From CAYLNH01 sp964384625 (GTDB taxonomy: Bacteria > Verrucomicrobiota > Lentisphaeria > JABSQK01): DNA of 46,667 nt. A program made the translations under genes and the position numbers. Below the pieces are notes generated by a model. That model ran no database searches and had not been told where the DNA came from. It saw only the letters and a list, made by a program, of their open reading frames with translations. Location: assembly GCA_964384625.1 (NCBI GenBank), contig CAYLNH010000020.1, positions 1 through 46,667 of the forward strand. The letters run 5' to 3'. Shown in pieces: positions 45,048 to 46,667 of this stretch (position 1 is its first letter; every line of letters starts with the position of its first letter).

Positions 45048-45076
45048 TTCACCCATCAGCCTGTCTGATGGGTGAA
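45048..45076. repeat. Perfect 12-bp inverted repeat
   Basis: TTCACCCATCAG pairs with CTGATGGGTGAA over a five-base loop. With the inverted repeat about 100 bases upstream it forms a hairpin pair. I see no gene in 44816-45197. Confidence 0.6.
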
Positions 45077-45197
45077 TGAGATGTTTAGGCAGCCGGCGCC
45101 GTCCCGCTGCCGGACAAGGACCTTGCATTTACAACAACCTATTCACGCGCGCCGACAGGCCGTGGCAAATCCAGAAGGCTTTTCGCGTTGGGTGCAC

Positions 45198-46538
45198 CTA
45201 CTCGATCAACGCCCATTCCACGTCGCAGGACGGCGAAGTGGACCAGTATGGATGGAATGTCAGACCGTTGGTTTTGGTCACGGCCTTGTCCGCGCCGTAG
45301 ATGATCTTCGGACCGCGGTTGTTGCCGACGAAGAAGCTGAACTTGAATGTCGTTCCCGTCTTCAACTGCAGATGGCGAATCGCCGCTTTCGGGATGGCGA
45401 TCTCGTAGATGCGGATTTTGCCGTTTTGCCGGACGACTTTGTCCGAGCCGGGCGTTTGGTTGGTCGTGACTTTGCCCTTCGGCTGGTGCGGCCAGTCGTG
45501 AATGCGCGGGATGCCCGGCGCCAACAGGTTCCACAACTCCGGCTTGCCGTCGGCACACAAATAGGCGCAGAACTCGTAGTCGGCGTCGGGTACCGCATGG
45601 AAGCCCCACGGGACATCGGTGACTTTCGCCATGCCCTGGTGCAGGCCTTCGGTGACGTTGAAGGCCAACTGCAGCTGGTCGCCGGTGTAGGAGTTGTCGA
45701 AGGGTTTTTTCTTGTAGATGTACGGCACCTGCGCGAAGCTCTGGCCTTTGGCGTTCTTCTCGAGCCAGGACTTCCATGGTTCCTGTTTGTCGGAGGCGGT
45801 GCTGTGGAAGTACGCGTCTTCATCACGCCCTTCCATGCGCACCTTGTCGGTCTGCGGCGTCGAGTCGCTGACCTGTGCGGCGATATAGACATAGTTCGTG
45901 TCCCAGGCCAGTTTCAGTTCGGCGAACGCCGCGCCTGGCGGCAGTTGCTTCTTCAGCCGCAGCCACGGTTCGCGCGCCAACTCATCCTGGCTGAGCTTCT
46001 TGTCCTTGCCCAGCAGGGTGATGCCCGGGATATTTTCCCAGTCGTTCAGGTTGCCGTCGATCTTCATGGTGCGTTTTACCGCGACACAACAGTTCAAGAC
46101 CTCTTCATAAGTACACTTGCCGGCGTTCGTGTCGAAGGTGAACGCGACGGGATACTGGTTTGACGCGTCCTCCGTTACCTTGCTGAAGGTGACCGCCACG
46201 GTCTTTTTCTCGCCGGCGTGCAGAGATACCGTCTGGCCATTATCGGCGACCACAAAGCCGGTCGGCGCCTTGATGATCAGCTTCCCTTTGATCGGTCGGT
46301 TCAGCCGGTTGGCCAAGTCGACGCGGAGTCGCAGTCCCTTGTCTTTGATACGCTGCGTGAAGTCGTGCGGCAGGATCTCGGCGGGGTACTTGCCCTGCAT
46401 CTTCGCCGCCTGCAGACGGGCGGCGATCAACTTCGGACCGCCTTTCGATTTGATATACGTCGGCAGGATGTTCAGGTCGACCGTCACGCTCTTCGCGCCC
46501 TGGTGAATCTCGTTGCCGGCGATATCGAAGAACTGCAA
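45198..46538 (-). CDS. CBM9-like carbohydrate-binding protein, N-terminus uncertain
   Basis: A 446-residue reading frame. The N-terminal half is beta-rich, with an Ig/NEW3-like segment (NRPIKGKLIIKAPTGF). Residues about 165-446 resemble the CBM9-like domain of sugar-binding and cytochrome-like proteins: MKIDGNLNDWENIPG, LAWDTNYVYIAAQVSD and later IRIYEIAIPKAAI. The start at 46538 is a TTG with no clear ribosome-binding site. Protein-like sequence continues upstream in frame to a stop at 46659-46661, and another frame carries ENVAYLRAG. The true N-terminus is therefore probably outside the window or broken by a frameshift. Confidence 0.6.
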   Translation of the reverse strand: MQFFDIAGNEIHQGAKSVTVDLNILPTYIKSKGGPKLIAARLQAAKMQGKYPAEILPHDFTQRIKDKGLRLRVDLANRLNRPIKGKLIIKAPTGFVVADNGQTVSLHAGEKKTVAVTFSKVTEDASNQYPVAFTFDTNAGKCTYEEVLNCCVAVKRTMKIDGNLNDWENIPGITLLGKDKKLSQDELAREPWLRLKKQLPPGAAFAELKLAWDTNYVYIAAQVSDSTPQTDKVRMEGRDEDAYFHSTASDKQEPWKSWLEKNAKGQSFAQVPYIYKKKPFDNSYTGDQLQLAFNVTEGLHQGMAKVTDVPWGFHAVPDADYEFCAYLCADGKPELWNLLAPGIPRIHDWPHQPKGKVTTNQTPGSDKVVRQNGKIRIYEIAIPKAAIRHLQLKTGTTFKFSFFVGNNRGPKIIYGADKAVTKTNGLTFHPYWSTSPSCDVEWALIE

Positions 46539-46667
46539 TGCACCGTCGCTGTTGTTGATGGTCAGGGTGCCGCCGTCGACTTTGTCGACCTGGCTCCAGA
46601 GTCGGCCTTTCGGGTTATTAATCCGGCACGCAAATAGGCGACATTCTCGCGGTGTGTGCTATATTAG

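Noticed and set aside
44381..45079. 232-residue plus-strand frame after the NPCBM gene
   Set aside because: Only its middle (NLPREKFPFKTLPPP) is meaningful, and that belongs to the frameshifted repeat copy. The rest is a shadow.
45072..46163. 363-residue plus-strand frame opposite the CBM9-like gene
   Set aside because: It is antisense to the clear CBM9-like domain and has no motif.

Overview
The window looks like a GC-rich, Gram-negative chromosome segment. Lipoprotein signals with clear lipoboxes point to an outer membrane. A PQQ-propeller / MoxR / DUF58 / von Willebrand A (VWA) / NPCBM gene set is typical of the PVC superphylum (Planctomycetota, Lentisphaerota and relatives). That placement is inference from gene content only. 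There is no rRNA gene, transposase, integrase, phage gene or CRISPR array.

Layout. 0.1-2.4 kb (+): a propeller-PHP protein. 2.5-5.1 kb (-): serS and a MATE transporter, coupled by a GTGA overlap. 5.4-7.4 kb (-): a 3D-domain lipoprotein and an unknown protein with a J-domain-like HPD motif, behind a good sigma70-type promoter. 7.6-9.2 kb: an SGNH hydrolase (-) divergent from an endonuclease/exonuclease/phosphatase lipoprotein (+). 9.2-19.9 kb (-): a long colinear housekeeping block (DUF177, plsX, fabH, fabG, acpP, fabF, LysM lipoprotein, PgpH-like HD phosphodiesterase, ybeY, CorC-like protein, rlmB-like methyltransferase). A promoter precedes DUF177 and another precedes acpP. rpmF and fabD, common members of such clusters, are absent. 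20.2-21.3 kb (-): an orphan cNMP-domain histidine kinase. 21.4-25.1 kb (+): tRNA-His with a promoter and terminator, gltX, and a single-pass membrane protein with a degenerate Toprim-like region.

25.2-44.4 kb (+) is the most interesting part. An AT-rich leader carries two adjacent BlaI-type palindromes. Twelve same-strand genes follow, nearly all overlapping or closely spaced: blaI, an M56 (BlaR1-type) sensor protease, a secreted protein sharing the sensor's C-terminal domains, a secreted PQQ-propeller protein, a secreted terpene-cyclase-fold protein, MoxR ATPase, DUF58, a BatA-like VWA protein, a VWA/amidotransferase-like membrane protein, a DUF4175-like coiled-coil membrane protein, a secreted protein with 32 consecutive glutamines, and an NPCBM-type secreted protein. 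The layout suggests a signal-derepressed MoxR/VWA envelope assembly or chaperone system. The components are known families; the combination and its function are my inference.

This ~19 kb block is bracketed by two same-orientation copies of one sequence. The first is the intact 3' end of the gene at 23393-25147. The second, at about 44491-44815, is a decayed copy just after the last operon gene. This suggests the block was inserted or duplicated beside that gene. The window ends with a minus-strand CBM9-like protein whose N-terminus is unclear at the edge.
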